64,000 nt of DNA from Paracidovorax avenae ATCC 19860 (GCF_000176855.2 NC_015138.1:3968001-4032000), one strand, 5' to 3'. Numbered from the stretch's first letter, positions 16,529 to 28,139 are shown. Notes: generated by a model not told the origin, from the letters alone. Numbers and translations are program-made.

Positions 16529-18202
16529 ATGGCGTTGAAGCGGATTGCTCTGCGTGATTTCGTGATCGTCGAGTCCCTCGAGCTCGACCTCCATACCGGA
16601 TTCACCGTCCTGACCGGCGAGACCGGCGCCGGCAAGTCCATCCTCATCGATGCGCTGCAGCTGTTGCTGGGCGCGCGTGCCGACCCGGGCGTGGTCCGGG
16701 AAGGTGCGGCGTCCACGGACCTGTGCGCGGAGTTCGATGGCACCCCTGCCATCGCGGCCTGGCTGGACGATGCGGGCATCCCTCCGGAAGACGGCCTGCT
16801 GCTGCGCCGCACCATCGACACCCAGGGCAAGAGCCGCGCGTGGATCAACGGGGTGCCGGTGACCGCGACGCAGATGCGCACCCTGGGATCGCACCTGCTC
16901 GACATCCACGGACAGCATGCCTGGCAGAGCCTCACGCGCTCGGACGCGGTGCGCGGCCTGCTGGATGCGTACGGCAGCATCCGCCCGGAAGGCCTGCAGC
17001 CCCTCTGGACGCGCTGGCGCGACGACCGCAAGGCACTGGATGCCGCCGTTGCGGGCCAGAACGACATCCAGCAGGAGCGCGACCGGCTCCAGTGGCAGAT
17101 CGCGGAGATGCAGAAGCTCGCCCCCGCCGATGGCGAATGGGAAGAGCTGAACGCGCAGCACACGCGCCTGTCGCATGCGCAGGCGCTGATCGACACGGCA
17201 CAGGACGCGCTGTCGGCGCTGGAGGATGATGAATCGGGCGCTCACGGCCCGCTGGTGCGCGCCCGCGGCCTGCTCGAAGGCAAGGCGTCGCTCGACCCGC
17301 AGTTCCAGTCCATGCTGGACGTGCTGGCGTCCTGCCTGGCCCAGGCATCGGACGTGGCGCATTCGCTCCAGGCCTACCTGCGCCACACCGACGTGGACCC
17401 TGACCGGCTCGAAACGCTGGATGCGCGCATGGGGCTCTGGATGTCGCTGGCACGGCGCTTCAAGCGCCAGCCGCAGGACCTGCCCGCACTGCTCGCCGGC
17501 TGGGAGGAAGAGCTCGCACGCCTGGACGGGGCCTCGGATGTGGAAGCCCTCGCGGAGCAGGCCCGCAAAAGCGAAGCCGCCTATATGCAGGCTGCCCGGG
17601 AGATTTCGCAGAAGCGCGCCAAGGCGGCTCCACAGCTCGCGCGCGCCATCACCCAGGCCATGCAGGGCCTGGGCATGAAGGGCGGCCGCTTCGACGTGGC
17701 GCTCGACACGCAGGCCGAGCCTGGTCCCCACGGGCTGGACAGCGTGGCATTCCTGGTCGCGGGCCACCAGGGGGTGACGCCTCGCCCGATCGGCAAGGTG
17801 GCCTCGGGCGGCGAACTGTCGCGCATCTCGCTGGCGATCTCGGTGACCACCAGCCGCCTGGGCGAAGCACCGACGCTGATCTTCGACGAGGTCGATTCCG
17901 GTGTCGGCGGCTCCGTTGCGGAAACCGTGGGGCAGCTGATGCAGCGGCTAGGCCGCGACCGGCAGGTACTGGCGGTGACCCACCTGCCGCAGGTGGCCGC
18001 GTGCGCAGACCACCACCTGGTCGTGTCCAAGCGCTCCCGCCAGCAGGGAACGGTCAGCACGGTGGCCGCCGCGGAAGGCGACCGCCGCATCCAGGAAATG
18101 GCACGCATGCTCGGCGGCGAGCGCGCTTCGGCCGCCACCCTGGCGCACGCCCGCGAGATGCTGGACAACAGCCGCGCGGCAGCCAAGGGAGCCAGAGCAT
18201 GA
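16529..18202 (+). CDS. recN: DNA repair protein RecN
   Basis: The 557-residue SMC-like ATPase acts in double-strand-break repair and is usually part of the SOS response. It has an N-terminal Walker A ([15 protein letters not shown], about residues 28-42), long coiled coils interrupted by a Q-loop-containing region, and a C-terminal ABC signature ([11 protein letters not shown]) with Walker B ([13 protein letters not shown]). Full family length. A GGAGG sequence inside the end of nadK serves as the ribosome site. Its TGA overlaps the rapZ ATG. Confidence 0.95.
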   Translation: MALKRIALRDFVIVESLELDLHTGFTVLTGETGAGKSILIDALQLLLGARADPGVVREGAASTDLCAEFDGTPAIAAWLDDAGIPPEDGLLLRRTIDTQGKSRAWINGVPVTATQMRTLGSHLLDIHGQHAWQSLTRSDAVRGLLDAYGSIRPEGLQPLWTRWRDDRKALDAAVAGQNDIQQERDRLQWQIAEMQKLAPADGEWEELNAQHTRLSHAQALIDTAQDALSALEDDESGAHGPLVRARGLLEGKASLDPQFQSMLDVLASCLAQASDVAHSLQAYLRHTDVDPDRLETLDARMGLWMSLARRFKRQPQDLPALLAGWEEELARLDGASDVEALAEQARKSEAAYMQAAREISQKRAKAAPQLARAITQAMQGLGMKGGRFDVALDTQAEPGPHGLDSVAFLVAGHQGVTPRPIGKVASGGELSRISLAISVTTSRLGEAPTLIFDEVDSGVGGSVAETVGQLMQRLGRDRQVLAVTHLPQVAACADHHLVVSKRSRQQGTVSTVAAAEGDRRIQEMARMLGGERASAATLAHAREMLDNSRAAAKGARA

Positions 18203-19071
18203 CGGCCAACACCCTGGAGATCGTGCTGATCACGGGCATGTCGGGTTCCGGCAAGTCCGTGGCGCTGCACGCGCTGGAAGACGCGGGCTATTACTGCGTG
18301 GACAACCTGCCCCCGGAGCTGCTCGCGGCCTTCGTGGCGCTGGAGCACCAGCACCACGGCAACCGGGTGGCCATCGCCATGGACGTGCGCAGCGCCACGG
18401 CGCTGCCCCTGGTGCCGCAGCAGCTGCGCCGCCTGCGAGCGGAAGGCGTGACCGTGCACTCGCTGTTCCTGGATGCCACCACGGACACGCTGGTGCGCCG
18501 CTTTTCGGAAACGCGCCGCCGCCATCCGCTGTCCCGCGACGAATGGTACGGCGAGCCACATGCACTACTGGAAACCATCGAGCTCGAGCGCGAACTGCTT
18601 GCCGACCTGCGCGAGCAATCGCACGTCATCGACACCAGCGCGATCCGCGCCGCGCAGTTGCAGGGCTACGTGAAGAGCCTGATGCCGGCGCTGCCAGGTC
18701 AATTGACGCTGGTGTTCCAGTCGTTCGCGTTCAAACGGGGCGTGCCGGTGGACGCGGACTATGTCTTCGACGTGCGCATGCTGCCGAACCCGCATTACGA
18801 GCCGGGCCTGCGCCACCTCACGGGCAAGGACCAGCCGGTGGTGCATTACCTGGAACAGGCCCCGGAGGTGCTGCAGATGCGCGAACACATCTCCGGCTTC
18901 CTGGGGCACTGGCTCGAGCCGCTGGCACAGAACCACCGCAGCTATGTCACGGTGGCGATCGGCTGCACGGGCGGACAGCACCGGTCCGTCTATCTCGTCG
19001 AGCGACTCGCAGCGGAATTTTCAGACCGCTGGACGACACTGCGACGCCACCGGGAACTCGACGGACGCTAG
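18199..19071 (+). CDS. rapZ: RNase adapter protein RapZ
   Basis: The 290-residue protein has the Walker A GMSGSGKS at residues 13-20, the YYCVDNLPP motif and the C-terminal [10 protein letters not shown] signature of the RapZ/YvcJ family. In enterobacteria RapZ senses glucosamine-6-phosphate and guides RNase E to the GlmZ small RNA. In betaproteobacteria the target is not established, so only the family assignment is firm. It overlaps recN by four bases (ATGA) and ends overlapping the stop region of the convergent mutY gene by four bases. Confidence 0.93.
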   Translation: MTANTLEIVLITGMSGSGKSVALHALEDAGYYCVDNLPPELLAAFVALEHQHHGNRVAIAMDVRSATALPLVPQQLRRLRAEGVTVHSLFLDATTDTLVRRFSETRRRHPLSRDEWYGEPHALLETIELERELLADLREQSHVIDTSAIRAAQLQGYVKSLMPALPGQLTLVFQSFAFKRGVPVDADYVFDVRMLPNPHYEPGLRHLTGKDQPVVHYLEQAPEVLQMREHISGFLGHWLEPLAQNHRSYVTVAIGCTGGQHRSVYLVERLAAEFSDRWTTLRRHRELDGR

Positions 19072-20144
19072 GCGGCGGGCAGCCGCAATTGATCCAGGAG
19101 CTTGCGCACGGGGGCCGGCAATCCCAGCGCCTTCCATTGCGCGGCCGTGTACCAGCCCCCCTCCTGCCCGGCTTCGGCCTGGCCGGGCGCGACATGCTCC
19201 GGCCCGGGCACCAGCAGGGGATGCAGGTGCAGGTCCCGGTGCGTGAGGACATGGAACACGGCATCCAGTTCCCGTGGCGGGCGGACCACGCCGCGCTGCG
19301 CCAGCCAGTCCCGGGCCTCCTCCCGGCTGTCGAACATGGGTGGGCAATGCAGGCCGGCCCAGATGCCCTCGGACGGCCTGCGCTGCAGCCAGAGGCGACC
19401 CTCGCCATCGTGCAGCAGCGGAAACCACCATGCCTGAGCCCGCCGCAGCAGCTTGCGCGTGCGCACGGGGTAATCCTCGGGATTGCCGGCCCGGGCCGCA
19501 GCGCACTGCGGCTGCAGGGGACAGAGGATGCAGGCAGGCTTGCGCGGCGTGCAGAGGCTCGCGCCCAGGTCCATCAGGCCCTGCGTGTAGCGGGGCATGG
19601 ATTCCTGCAGGTCGTCGAGCGGCAGCAGTTCGCTGGCGCGATCCCACAGGTCCCGCTCGTTGCGGGCGACGGCCAGGTCGGCATCGAAACCGAGCACCCG
19701 GGTGAGCACCCGCCGGACGTTTGCATCCAGGATGGGCACGCGCTCCGCGAAGCAGAAGGAGGCGATCGCGCCGGCCGTGGAACGGCCGATGCCGGGCAGG
19801 CCGGCCAGCGCCTCGGCGGAGCGCGGAAACTCCCCGCCGCAACGCTCCACGACTTCCTTGGCGCACCGGTGCAGGTTGCGGGCGCGGCTGTAGTAGCCGA
19901 GCCCGCTCCAGAGGGCCATGACGTCGTCCTCCGGCGCCGCGGCCAGGGCCCGCACGTCGGGAAACCGCTCCAGGAACCGCACGTAGTAGTCCAGTACCGT
20001 GCTGACCTGCGTCTGCTGCAGCATGATTTCGGACAGCCAGACCCGGTAGGGGTCGCGCGTCTGCTGCCAGGGAAGGTGGTTGCGGCCATGCACGGCCTGC
20101 CAGCGCACCACTTCGGTGGCGATGTCGGGGGCCGCGCGCTTCAT
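19068..20144 (-). CDS. mutY: A/G-specific adenine glycosylase MutY
   Basis: The 358-residue enzyme removes adenine mispaired with 8-oxoguanine. The catalytic Glu is in [11 protein letters not shown] and the catalytic Asp in PILDANVRR after the [13 protein letters not shown] helix-hairpin-helix. A C-x6-C-x2-C-x5-C motif binds the 4Fe-4S cluster (residues in [17 protein letters not shown]). The C-terminal NUDIX-like domain recognises the damaged base. It overlaps the stop of the dynamin-like gene (ATGA), giving a two-gene operon, and partners functionally with mutM encoded just beyond. Confidence 0.95.
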   Translation of the reverse strand: MKRAAPDIATEVVRWQAVHGRNHLPWQQTRDPYRVWLSEIMLQQTQVSTVLDYYVRFLERFPDVRALAAAPEDDVMALWSGLGYYSRARNLHRCAKEVVERCGGEFPRSAEALAGLPGIGRSTAGAIASFCFAERVPILDANVRRVLTRVLGFDADLAVARNERDLWDRASELLPLDDLQESMPRYTQGLMDLGASLCTPRKPACILCPLQPQCAAARAGNPEDYPVRTRKLLRRAQAWWFPLLHDGEGRLWLQRRPSEGIWAGLHCPPMFDSREEARDWLAQRGVVRPPRELDAVFHVLTHRDLHLHPLLVPGPEHVAPGQAEAGQEGGWYTAAQWKALGLPAPVRKLLDQLRLPAA

Positions 20145-22102
20145 GCGGACAGCGGCGTCCGGAGCTGGGGCTTGCCGTTTTCCGCCGGGAGGGAAGCCAG
20201 CTGCTCCGTCAGTTCGTGCAGGCGGGCCTCCAGTTGCGCGAGTTCCTGCTCGGCCTGCTCGATCTCCGCGATGCGCTCCACGAGTCCGCTGGCGGCATGC
20301 TGGATGCGGTCCACCGCCTCGATGCGCCGGGCGAAGCTGCGCTTGCGCTCGCGCAACTGCGCGTCGAGTTGGGCCGTGGCGGACTTGCTCCACAACTCCA
20401 GGTCGTTCGCGGCCGATTCGAACACGGTACGCAGCCGCATTCCCAGAGCCCGCACGAGGCGGTGGGTGAAATCGGGCTGCGCCAGCCGCAGGGTGTTGCC
20501 CACGCCGATGTATTGCAGGTGGCGGGCCTCGATCTGCTGGATCTCCGTCAGGAAGCCATCGAGCCGGGGCGTGGCGGGCACCTGCAGGGAGAAGCCGAAA
20601 TCCGCATTGAGCTGGCGGAACGTCCCCCCCAGCATGGAGTGGATCTCGGTGGCCGACGCCTGGGCCTTGTCCATGATGGCGCGCAGGCGCTCGAACGTCT
20701 CCGCGTACACCTTGCGGACCCCGAGCTTCAGACCCTTTTGCTGGAGGGTTTCGACCAGCGACGTCATCTCCGCCTTCAGCGAGCGCGCGCCCAGGTCATG
20801 GAAGATGTCGCGCAGCAGCTTCAGGTGCACGGCACGCACCGCCTGGATCTTGGCGGCGCTGGCGTCGAATTCGCGCTGCTCCTGCTCGATGCGCACGCGC
20901 ATGGACTCGATCACCGATGCATTCTTGCCGCGCAGGCTGCGCAACTCCAGCATCTGGTCGTCCAGGTCGCGCCGGCGGATATTGATCGTCCGGCCCGCTT
21001 CCGAGCGCAGGGAGGCCACGCCGGCCGTCACGGCCGAACGCAGGATGGCCTGGCGCTTGCCCATCACGCCCTGCCCCAGCGCGTCCTCCAGCGCCGGCAG
21101 TCCGCTCGATTCCAGCAGCACGTCGTCGCAATGGATCTTGGACACCAGGCCCTTCTGGGCGGACACCAGCAGCACCTGGTCGGGTGCCACGCCCAGCATG
21201 TCGGCGGAGGCCAGGCGCTGGCGGTCCAGCTGCTCCTGCACCTGGGTCGGGGAGTTCAGGGTGTCCCACAAGGTATCGATCTTGTTGAGCACCACCAGCT
21301 GCGCATCCGCATGGCCCACGGACGGCGCCACGTGCTGGCGCCAGATCTCCAGGTCCGACCGCGTGACGCCGGTATCCGCACCCAGGATGAACACCACGGC
21401 ATGGGCCTGCGGGATGAGATTGATGGTGAGCTCGGGCTCCGCGCCCACGGCGTTGAGGCCGGGGGTGTCCAGGATGACCAGGCCCTGGCGCAACAGGGGG
21501 TGGGGGATGTTGATCAGCGCATGGCGCCACGCAGGCACCTCCACCAGCCCTTTCGCGTCGGGCACGGGGTTTTCCTGCGGCTGGTCGTCGTGCCAGAAGC
21601 CGAGGGCGCGAGCCTCGTCCTGCGTGACCCGGCGCACTTCCGAAACCTTCTCGATGGCCTGGGCCAGCTGCTCGGCGTCGCCGACGTTCAGCGGCACTTC
21701 GCTCCACTGGTCCGGCCGCAGCCGCCATTCGGCCAGCCCCTGGGGCTGCGTGCGCGTCTCGATGGGCAGCAGCCTCAGGCTGTTGGGCAGCGCCGGGTCG
21801 TAACCGAGCTCGGTCGGGCACATCGTGGTGCGCCCCGCGCTGGCCGGCATGATGCGGCGGCCATAGTCGGCGAAGAAGATCGCGTTGATGAGTTCGGACT
21901 TGCCGCGCGAGAATTCCGCGACGAATGCGACCATGACCTTGTCGCTGCGCACCTGGTCTTCCAGGCGGCGCAGCTTTTCCTCGATGGCCGCATCCATGAG
22001 GGCATGCGACGACATCCATTCCCCCAGGTGCTTCAGCTGCAGCGCGAAAGCGCGCCGCCAGGCGCCATGCTGGTCGAATTGCTCGTTGAAAGAAGGTCCC
22101 AC
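20141..22102 (-). CDS. Dynamin-family GTPase
   Basis: The 653-residue protein has an N-terminal GTPase domain with a P-loop variant in AEFSRGKSELINAIF, a G3 motif ILDTPGLNA and a G4 motif VVLNKIDT, followed by long helical segments with heptad character up to the C-terminus (QAEQELAQLEARLHELTEQ). Bacterial dynamin-like proteins bind membranes and may act in membrane repair or phage defence; no specific role can be assigned here. The GTG at 22102 was chosen because CCAGGAG lies upstream at good spacing; an ATG at 22147 lacks a ribosome site. It is cotranscribed with mutY. Confidence 0.75.
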   Translation of the reverse strand: MGPSFNEQFDQHGAWRRAFALQLKHLGEWMSSHALMDAAIEEKLRRLEDQVRSDKVMVAFVAEFSRGKSELINAIFFADYGRRIMPASAGRTTMCPTELGYDPALPNSLRLLPIETRTQPQGLAEWRLRPDQWSEVPLNVGDAEQLAQAIEKVSEVRRVTQDEARALGFWHDDQPQENPVPDAKGLVEVPAWRHALINIPHPLLRQGLVILDTPGLNAVGAEPELTINLIPQAHAVVFILGADTGVTRSDLEIWRQHVAPSVGHADAQLVVLNKIDTLWDTLNSPTQVQEQLDRQRLASADMLGVAPDQVLLVSAQKGLVSKIHCDDVLLESSGLPALEDALGQGVMGKRQAILRSAVTAGVASLRSEAGRTINIRRRDLDDQMLELRSLRGKNASVIESMRVRIEQEQREFDASAAKIQAVRAVHLKLLRDIFHDLGARSLKAEMTSLVETLQQKGLKLGVRKVYAETFERLRAIMDKAQASATEIHSMLGGTFRQLNADFGFSLQVPATPRLDGFLTEIQQIEARHLQYIGVGNTLRLAQPDFTHRLVRALGMRLRTVFESAANDLELWSKSATAQLDAQLRERKRSFARRIEAVDRIQHAASGLVERIAEIEQAEQELAQLEARLHELTEQLASLPAENGKPQLRTPLSA

Positions 22103-22188
22103 GGTGCTCCTGGAGGTGGATGCTGCGCTGCGGCCCTGCAGGCACATGCAAAATATATCAGCACCCCGGGCCAGATTGCCCGCCCAAA

Positions 22189-23004
22189 TCACGGCCGCTG
22201 GCAGCGGATGCAATAGTACGTGCTGCGCTGGCCCTGCCGCATGGAGCGTATCGGCGTTCCGCAGGTACGGCACGGCAGGCCCTCGCGCCCATAGACGTGG
22301 GCTTCGAGCTGGAAATGCCCGGCATTGCCATCCACGCCGGCGAAATCCCGCAGTGTGCTGCCGCCGCGCTCCACCGCGCGGGCCAGCACCGTGCGGATCG
22401 CCTCGTGCAGGCGCCGGGCGCGCAGCGGCCCGATCGAAGAGGCACGCGCCGTCGGCCGGATGCCGGCCAGGAACAGCGCCTCGGACGCATAGATATTGCC
22501 GACACCGACCACCGCCCGGCCCCCGAGCAGGAACTGCTTGACGGGCAGCCGGCTGGCCCGCAGCGCCGCCACGAATCCCTCCAGCGTGAAGGTATCGCCG
22601 AGCGGCTCCACCCCGAGCCGGCCCAGCAGTTTCACCGCCTGCGGGCTCGTCTCGGAATCCGCCCAGACGACGGCCCCGAAGCGGCGCGGGTCCTTCAGGC
22701 GGAGGGTGCCCCGGCTGGTCGCCATGAGGAAATGGTCGTGCGCGCCGGGCGACTCGGTACTCCGGTCGAAGCGCAGGCTCCCGGACATGCCCAGATGGAT
22801 CAGCAGCATGCCGCGGTCCAGGTCCAACAGCAGGTACTTGCCGCGGCGCCGCACGGCCACCACGCGCAGGCCGTGCAGGTCTTCCGGAGCGCAGCCCAGG
22901 GGCCAGCGCAGTGACTTCCCCAGGACCACGGACTCGATCACCGCGCCCGCCATGGCGTCCGCGATGCCGCGGCGCGTGACTTCCACCTCGGGCAACTCAG
23001 GCAT
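22189..23004 (-). CDS. mutM: Formamidopyrimidine-DNA glycosylase MutM
   Basis: The 271-residue bifunctional glycosylase/AP lyase excises 8-oxoguanine and formamidopyrimidines. It starts MPELPEVEV, giving the catalytic Pro2 and Glu3 after Met removal. The helix-two-turn-helix region ([13 protein letters not shown]) and the C-terminal zinc finger (CRTC, then YYCIRCQRP) are complete. The gene is divergent from the TPR-protein gene, with 29 bases between the starts. With mutY nearby, the region encodes two thirds of the GO repair system. Confidence 0.96.
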   Translation of the reverse strand: MPELPEVEVTRRGIADAMAGAVIESVVLGKSLRWPLGCAPEDLHGLRVVAVRRRGKYLLLDLDRGMLLIHLGMSGSLRFDRSTESPGAHDHFLMATSRGTLRLKDPRRFGAVVWADSETSPQAVKLLGRLGVEPLGDTFTLEGFVAALRASRLPVKQFLLGGRAVVGVGNIYASEALFLAGIRPTARASSIGPLRARRLHEAIRTVLARAVERGGSTLRDFAGVDGNAGHFQLEAHVYGREGLPCRTCGTPIRSMRQGQRSTYYCIRCQRP

Positions 23005-23033
23005 ATGGTCGGGCTCCGGAAACTGTATCTGGC

Positions 23034-24842
23034 ATGGATTATTATGAGTCGATGGAGCAATCACATCGACTTCGGAGTGCCGCATTCCTGTGCGCACTGT
23101 GTGCCGTCGCGGCGCCCTCTTTCGCGGCACCGGCTGCTCCCCCACCTCCATCCGCGCGGGCCCCGCAGGCGGAACTGCAGGTGGAGAACATCCCCAACAG
23201 CGAAGCCCGTGCAGCCCTGGACGCCGAGCTGTTCTACGACATCCTCGTCGGCGAACTGAGCACCAGCCAGGGAGACCCCGGCACAGGCTATGCCCTCATG
23301 CTCGAGGCGGCCCGGCGCAGCGGCGATGCCCAGCTCTACCGGCGCGCGACGGAAATCGCCCTGCAGTCGCGCTCCGGCGAATACGCCCTGGCGGCCGCGC
23401 GCGCCTGGAAGGAAGCCCAGCCCCAGTCGCGCGAGGCCAATCGCTACCTGCTCCAGATCCTCATCGCGCTCAACCGCATTCCCGAGACGGGCGACCTGCT
23501 GCGGCAGGAACTGGCGCAGTCCCCGGCGAAGGACCGGCTGCTGACCCTCCAGGCCATTCCGCAACTGTACGGACGCGCACCGGACAAGGCCGCCGCGGCC
23601 GCCATCGTCGAGAAGGCCCTGGCGGACCAGCTGGAGAACCCGGCGGCCGGCCCGCTCGCCTGGACGGCGCTGGGACGGATGCGGCTTGCCGCCGGCGACC
23701 GCAAGGGCGCGCTCGAGGCCGCCCGCAAAGCCCTGGCGCAGGAACCCACGCTGGACGCCGCGGCGCTGCTCTCGCTGCAGCTCATGGAAGCAGGAGAAGC
23801 CGACGCCGAGCCGCTGGTGGCCCGCTACATGGGCGGCGGCAAGCCCCAGCCGGAGATCCGCATGGCCTATGCGGGCGTCCTCCTCAACCTGCAGCGCTAT
23901 TCCGAAGCCGGGACGCAGGTGGACCTGCTCACGCGGGAAGCCCCGGACATGGCCGAGGCCTGGCTGCTGAAGGCAACCCTGGCCCTGCAATCCGACCGGC
24001 TGCAGGAATCCGAAGCGGCGCTTGAGCAGTTCGAACGCCTGCTGCAGTCCTATCCGCCCGCGGACCCGCGCAAGGCCGCCATCGGCCAGGCCTACCTGCT
24101 GCGTTCGCAGATCGCCGAAAAGCGCGGTGACCTCGCCCAGGCGGAAGCCTGGCTGGGCAAGATCGAGAACTCGGCCGAACTCCTGGCCGCCCAGACGCGG
24201 CGCGCTTCGCTCCTGGCACGGCAGGGCAAGCTGGACGAAGGCATCGCACTGATCCGCCGCCTGCCGGCCCGCAATCCGCTGGAAGAACGCCAGAAGCTCG
24301 TGGCCGAGGCGCAGCTGCTGCGCGACGCCAAGCAATACCAGAAGGCTTTCGAGGTGCAGGGCAAGGCCGTCGCCATGGCGCCCGAAGACTACGACCTGGC
24401 ATACGACCAGGCCATGCTGGCCGAGAAGGCCGGCGACCTGGCTGGCATGGAGCGGCTGCTTCGCCAGATCATCGAAAAGCGCCCCGACTACCACCACGCC
24501 TACAACGCGCTCGGCTATTCGCTGGCCGAGCGCGGCATCCGCCTCCAGGAGGCCCGTCAGCTGATCCAGAAGGCCCTGACCTACGCGCCCAAGGACCCGT
24601 TCATCACCGACAGCCTGGGCTGGGTGGAGTTCCGCCTGGGCAACCATGCCGAGGCGGCGCGCCTGCTGGGCGATGCCTTCCAGCGCCAGCCCGATCCCGA
24701 GATCGCGGCCCACCTGGGCGAGGTGCTGTGGACCATGGGCGAACGCTCCAGGGCCCTGGAGGTCTGGCGCACCGGGCTCCAGCTGAACAAGGACAACGAG
24801 ACGCTGCAGGAAACCATCAAGCGGCTGAAGGCCGTGCCGTGA
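23034..24842 (+). CDS. Periplasmic TPR-repeat protein
   Basis: The 602-residue protein has a signal peptide ([17 protein letters not shown], cleavage near AAPA) and many tetratricopeptide repeats through its whole length, clearest near the C-terminus ([36 protein letters not shown]). TPR solenoids mediate protein-protein contacts. Orthologues sit upstream of lolB-ispE in many Burkholderiales, which suggests a cell-envelope role, but the partner is unknown. The start could be ATG 23034 or ATG 23052; both keep the signal peptide. lolB overlaps its stop codon. Confidence 0.8.
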   Translation: MDYYESMEQSHRLRSAAFLCALCAVAAPSFAAPAAPPPPSARAPQAELQVENIPNSEARAALDAELFYDILVGELSTSQGDPGTGYALMLEAARRSGDAQLYRRATEIALQSRSGEYALAAARAWKEAQPQSREANRYLLQILIALNRIPETGDLLRQELAQSPAKDRLLTLQAIPQLYGRAPDKAAAAAIVEKALADQLENPAAGPLAWTALGRMRLAAGDRKGALEAARKALAQEPTLDAAALLSLQLMEAGEADAEPLVARYMGGGKPQPEIRMAYAGVLLNLQRYSEAGTQVDLLTREAPDMAEAWLLKATLALQSDRLQESEAALEQFERLLQSYPPADPRKAAIGQAYLLRSQIAEKRGDLAQAEAWLGKIENSAELLAAQTRRASLLARQGKLDEGIALIRRLPARNPLEERQKLVAEAQLLRDAKQYQKAFEVQGKAVAMAPEDYDLAYDQAMLAEKAGDLAGMERLLRQIIEKRPDYHHAYNALGYSLAERGIRLQEARQLIQKALTYAPKDPFITDSLGWVEFRLGNHAEAARLLGDAFQRQPDPEIAAHLGEVLWTMGERSRALEVWRTGLQLNKDNETLQETIKRLKAVP

Positions 24843-25363
24843 GGGCGGCGCCCTTGCCGGCGATGCCGCTGCGCCGCAGCCTGGTCGGAGCCCTGGCCGG
24901 ATGCGCCCTGGTGCTGGCGGGATGCGCCAGCCCGCCCCGTCCGTCCAGGACCGCGGAGCAGGCGGGTACCCGGCGATGGAACGGCCGCATGGCGCTGCAG
25001 GTGGATGACCCCGCAGTGAACCCGGTCAGCGCCGGGTTCGAGCTGAGTGGCGGACCTCAGCACGGAGAACTCGTGCTCCTGAATCCCCTGGGCAACGTGC
25101 TCGCCACCCTGGAATGGTCGCCTGCCGGCGCCGTGCTTCAAAAGGGCGGCGAACGCCGCACCTCCCCATCGCTCGACGCGCTGGTGCTCGAGCTGACGGG
25201 CAGCGCCCTGCCCGTCGCCGCGCTCTTCGCCTGGCTCGATGGCGACGCCGTGGCAGTCCCCGGCTGGACGGTCGATACCAGCCGGCTGGATGACGGCCGG
25301 CTGACCGCCCAGCGCCAGAGTCCGCTGCCGGAGGCCACGCTGCGCATCGTGCTGGACCGCTGA
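24839..25363 (+). CDS. lolB: Outer-membrane lipoprotein insertion factor LolB
   Basis: The 174-residue lipoprotein receives lipoproteins from LolA and inserts them into the outer membrane. The signal peptide ends in a lipobox LAGC, and the mature part shows LolB features (RWNGRMALQVDD, GELVLLNPLGN, WLDGD). The GTG at 24839 overlaps the TPR gene stop (GTGA) and has GAAGG six bases upstream; an ATG at 24863 is an alternative with a shorter signal peptide. It is followed eight bases later by ispE, the usual betaproteobacterial order. Confidence 0.88.
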   Translation: MRAAPLPAMPLRRSLVGALAGCALVLAGCASPPRPSRTAEQAGTRRWNGRMALQVDDPAVNPVSAGFELSGGPQHGELVLLNPLGNVLATLEWSPAGAVLQKGGERRTSPSLDALVLELTGSALPVAALFAWLDGDAVAVPGWTVDTSRLDDGRLTAQRQSPLPEATLRIVLDR

Positions 25364-25371
25364 GCCGATCC

Positions 25372-26229
25372 ATGCGCGCGCTCCACGACCTGCCCGCCCC
25401 GGCAAAGCTCAACCTGTTCCTGCACATCACCGGGCGCAGGCCTGACGGCTACCACCTGCTGCAGTCGGCCTTCATGCTGATCGACTGGTGCGACACGCTG
25501 CATTTCGAACTGCGCGCGGACGGCGGGATCAGCCGGGAAGACACGGGTGCCGGGCTGCCTGCCGACGACCTCTGCACCCGCGCGGCGCGGGCGCTGCAGG
25601 AGGCCACGGGCACGCGGCAGGGCGCGCACATCATCCTGGAGAAGTCCATCCCCGCGCAGGCCGGCATGGGTGGCGGCTCCTCTGACGCGGCGACCACGCT
25701 GCTCGCCCTCAACCGGCTCTGGGGCCTGGGCCTGGGCCGCGTGTCGCTCGAGCGCATCGGCCTGTCGCTCGGCGCCGACATTCCCTTCTTTTTGCGCGGC
25801 AGGAACGCCTGGGTCGAGGGAATCGGTGAGACAATCACGCCGCTCGAGAACGTGCACGCGCTGCCGGAGAGCCGGTTCGTGGTGGTCAAGCCCGAAGCCG
25901 GACTGGATACGAAATCGATTTTTTCGTCTCCTTCGCTGGAACGCAATTCAGAGCGTGCTACAATCTCAGGCTTTGCTGCAGCACACTACCAATTTGGTAA
26001 AAACGTTCTGCAGCCGGTCGCAGAACTGCTCTGCCCCGAGGTCTCCGAAGCCATCCGCTGGCTGGAGCACAAGGGATTGCAGGCGAGGATGACCGGCTCG
26101 GGAAGTGCGGTGTTTGCGCAAATGACACATGCGATCGATTTATTCGATCTGCCCACCGGATGGAGGGCAAAAGTATGTGATAATCTGAGGCTCCACCCCC
26201 TCGCAGGGTGGGCAGCAGATGAAGATTGA
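25372..26229 (+). CDS. ispE: 4-diphosphocytidyl-2-C-methyl-D-erythritol kinase IspE
   Basis: The 285-residue GHMP-family kinase catalyses the ATP-dependent phosphorylation step of the MEP isoprenoid pathway. It shows [19 protein letters not shown] near the N-terminus, the ATP-binding loop [17 protein letters not shown] (about residues 95-112) and the C-terminal [10 protein letters not shown] motif. It forms an operon with lolB and is followed 31 bases later by tRNA-Gln. Confidence 0.95.
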   Translation: MRALHDLPAPAKLNLFLHITGRRPDGYHLLQSAFMLIDWCDTLHFELRADGGISREDTGAGLPADDLCTRAARALQEATGTRQGAHIILEKSIPAQAGMGGGSSDAATTLLALNRLWGLGLGRVSLERIGLSLGADIPFFLRGRNAWVEGIGETITPLENVHALPESRFVVVKPEAGLDTKSIFSSPSLERNSERATISGFAAAHYQFGKNVLQPVAELLCPEVSEAIRWLEHKGLQARMTGSGSAVFAQMTHAIDLFDLPTGWRAKVCDNLRLHPLAGWAADED

Positions 26230-26260
26230 GGTGGATTGCCATCAGGCAGTCAACCTGTGT

Positions 26261-26337
26261 AGGGGAGTCGCCAAGCTGGTTAAGGCACCGGATTTTGATT
26301 CCGGCATGCGAAGGTTCGAATCCTTCTTCCCCTGCCA
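26261..26337 (+). tRNA. tRNA-Gln (UUG)
   Basis: A 77-nt cloverleaf with acceptor pairs AGGGGAG/TTCCCCT, anticodon loop TTTTGAT (anticodon TTG), T-arm GGTTCGAATCC and encoded CCA. The location between ispE and prs is conserved in betaproteobacteria. Confidence 0.97.
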
Positions 26338-26381
26338 AAGCTTTTCGCTTCGGGCATTTACTTCAGACTGCTGGGTCTCGC

Positions 26382-27341
26382 ATGCAAGCCAACCACCCCG
26401 ACTTCATGGTTTTCACCGGCAATGCCAATCCAGGCATGGCCGCTGATATCGCCCGGCATCTCGGCACCAGCCTCGGCGCCATCGATGTGGCACGCTTCTC
26501 CGACGGAGAAGTCACCGTGGAAATCAAGCAGAACGTCCGCGCACGCGACGTGTTCGTGGTGCAGTCCACCTGCGCTCCCACGAACGAAAACCTCATGGAA
26601 CTGCTGATCATGGTCGATGCGCTCAAGCGTGCATCTGCCGAGCGCATCAGTGCCGTGATCCCCTACTTCGGCTATGCCCGCCAGGACCGCCGCCCGCGCT
26701 CCACGCGCGTGCCGATCTCTGCCAAGGTCGTGGCCAACATGCTGCAGGCCGTCGGCGTCGCCCGCGTGCTGACCATGGACCTGCACGCCGACCAGATCCA
26801 GGGCTTCTTCGACATCCCGGTGGACAACATCTATGCGTCCCCCGTGCTGCTCGGCGACCTGCGCCAGAAGAACTACGAAGACCTCATCGTCGTCTCGCCC
26901 GACGTCGGCGGCGTGGTGCGTGCGCGTGCGCTGGCCAAGCAGCTCGGCTGCGACCTGGCCATCATCGACAAGCGCCGCCCGAAGGCCAACGTCTCGGAAG
27001 TGATGCACGTGATCGGCGAGATCGAAGGCCGCAACTGCGTGATCATGGATGACATGATCGACACGGCCGGCACCCTCGTGAAGGCCGCGGAGGTCCTCAA
27101 GGAGCGCGGTGCCAAGAAGGTGTACGCCTATTGCACGCACCCGATCTTCTCGGGCCCCGCCATCGACCGCATCTCCCAGGGCGACGCGCTCGACGAGGTG
27201 GTCGTCACCAACACCATCCCCCTGAGCGAAGCCGGGAAGGGATGCGCCAAGATTCGCCAGCTCTCCGTGGCACCGCTGATCGCCGAGACGATCCAGCGCA
27301 TCGCCAAGGGAGAGTCGGTGATGAGCCTGTTCTCGGACTGA
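26382..27341 (+). CDS. prs: Ribose-phosphate pyrophosphokinase
   Basis: The 319-residue enzyme makes PRPP from ribose-5-phosphate and ATP for nucleotide, His and Trp synthesis. It contains [10 protein letters not shown], the ATP-loop [21 protein letters not shown] (split over residues about 97-117), the [17 protein letters not shown] segment and the PRPP-binding loop [15 protein letters not shown] 26382 gives the standard family length. The short gap after tRNA-Gln suggests shared transcription. Confidence 0.97.
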   Translation: MQANHPDFMVFTGNANPGMAADIARHLGTSLGAIDVARFSDGEVTVEIKQNVRARDVFVVQSTCAPTNENLMELLIMVDALKRASAERISAVIPYFGYARQDRRPRSTRVPISAKVVANMLQAVGVARVLTMDLHADQIQGFFDIPVDNIYASPVLLGDLRQKNYEDLIVVSPDVGGVVRARALAKQLGCDLAIIDKRRPKANVSEVMHVIGEIEGRNCVIMDDMIDTAGTLVKAAEVLKERGAKKVYAYCTHPIFSGPAIDRISQGDALDEVVVTNTIPLSEAGKGCAKIRQLSVAPLIAETIQRIAKGESVMSLFSD

Positions 27342-27389
27342 GGATTCCATCCTCCCCTGCCCCGGCCTTCCGGCCGGGCAGTCGATGCC

Positions 27390-27409
27390 AAGCCTCCTTC
27401 GGGAGGCTT
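27390..27409. terminator. UUCG-capped hairpin between prs and rplY
   Basis: AAGCCTCC TTCG GGAGGCTT forms a perfect eight-pair stem with a stable tetraloop. There is no T-run after it, so it may be an mRNA 3'-end stabiliser or a weak terminator. A second GC-rich hairpin (CCCGGCC/GGCCGGG) lies just before it. Confidence 0.4.
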
Positions 27410-27506
27410 GCGCGTTCGGGAACCTTTACGGCCCGCGGCCTTGACGGCGCGGGTCTTTGTCAACGCAGGGCCCGCTGGTCGCGGCAGGCCCCCACAGGAG
27501 TGAAAC

Positions 27507-28139
27507 ATGAACTTCGTCGCTTTTGAGCGCGCAAAGCAAGGTACGGGTGCGAGCCGCCGTCTGCGCAATTCGGGCAAGACGCCCGGCATCGTCTATGGCG
27601 GTTCCGCCGAACCCCAACTCATCGAGGTGGACCACAACGCCCTGTGGCACGCCCTGAAGAAGGAAGCCTTCCACTCCAGCGTGCTGGACATGGAACTGGC
27701 CGGCAAGACCAGCAAGGTCCTGCTGCGCGACGTGCAATACCACCCCTACAAGCAACTCGTCCTGCACATCGACTTCCAGCGCGTGGACGAGAAGACCAAG
27801 CTGCACATGAAGGTGCCGCTGCACTTCTCCGGCGCCGAGGAATCCCCGGCCGTGAAGATCGACAAGTGCATGGTCAACCCCGTGGCGACCGAACTGGACG
27901 TGTCCTGCATGCCCTCCGACCTGCCCGAGTTCATCAACGTGGACCTGAGCAAGCTGGAAAAGGGCCGTTCGCTGCACCTGAAGGACATCAAGCTGCCCCG
28001 CGGCGTGTCCGCCGTGGTGCGCGGCAGCCAGCAGAACCCGGTGCTGGTGTCCGTGGTGACGCCGGTGGCCGAAGTCGAGGCTCCGGCCGAAGGCGCTGCC
28101 GCACCGGCTCCCGCTCCCGCCAAGAAGGGCAAGAAGTAA
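27507..28139 (+). CDS. rplY: 50S ribosomal protein L25 (CTC type)
   Basis: The 210-residue protein is the long L25/CTC form: an N-terminal 5S-rRNA-binding beta barrel (about residues 1-95, including [10 protein letters not shown] and HIDFQRVDE) followed by the C-terminal TL5-like domain (about 96-185) and an Ala/Pro/Lys tail. It binds 5S rRNA at the central protuberance. An AGGAG sequence lies just upstream of the ATG. The prs-rplY-pth order is typical for the class. Confidence 0.95.
   Translation: MNFVAFERAKQGTGASRRLRNSGKTPGIVYGGSAEPQLIEVDHNALWHALKKEAFHSSVLDMELAGKTSKVLLRDVQYHPYKQLVLHIDFQRVDEKTKLHMKVPLHFSGAEESPAVKIDKCMVNPVATELDVSCMPSDLPEFINVDLSKLEKGRSLHLKDIKLPRGVSAVVRGSQQNPVLVSVVTPVAEVEAPAEGAAAPAPAPAKKGKK

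Noticed and set aside
20216-22216. Long + strand frame opposite the dynamin-like gene
   Set aside because: Antisense shadow: the composition is dominated by Gln, His, Arg, Gly and Leu, with no recognisable motif.
20141-23004. Dynamin-like GTPase considered as part of a defence island
   Set aside because: It is coupled to mutY and flanked by conserved housekeeping genes without defence or mobile genes, so the context does not support a defence island.
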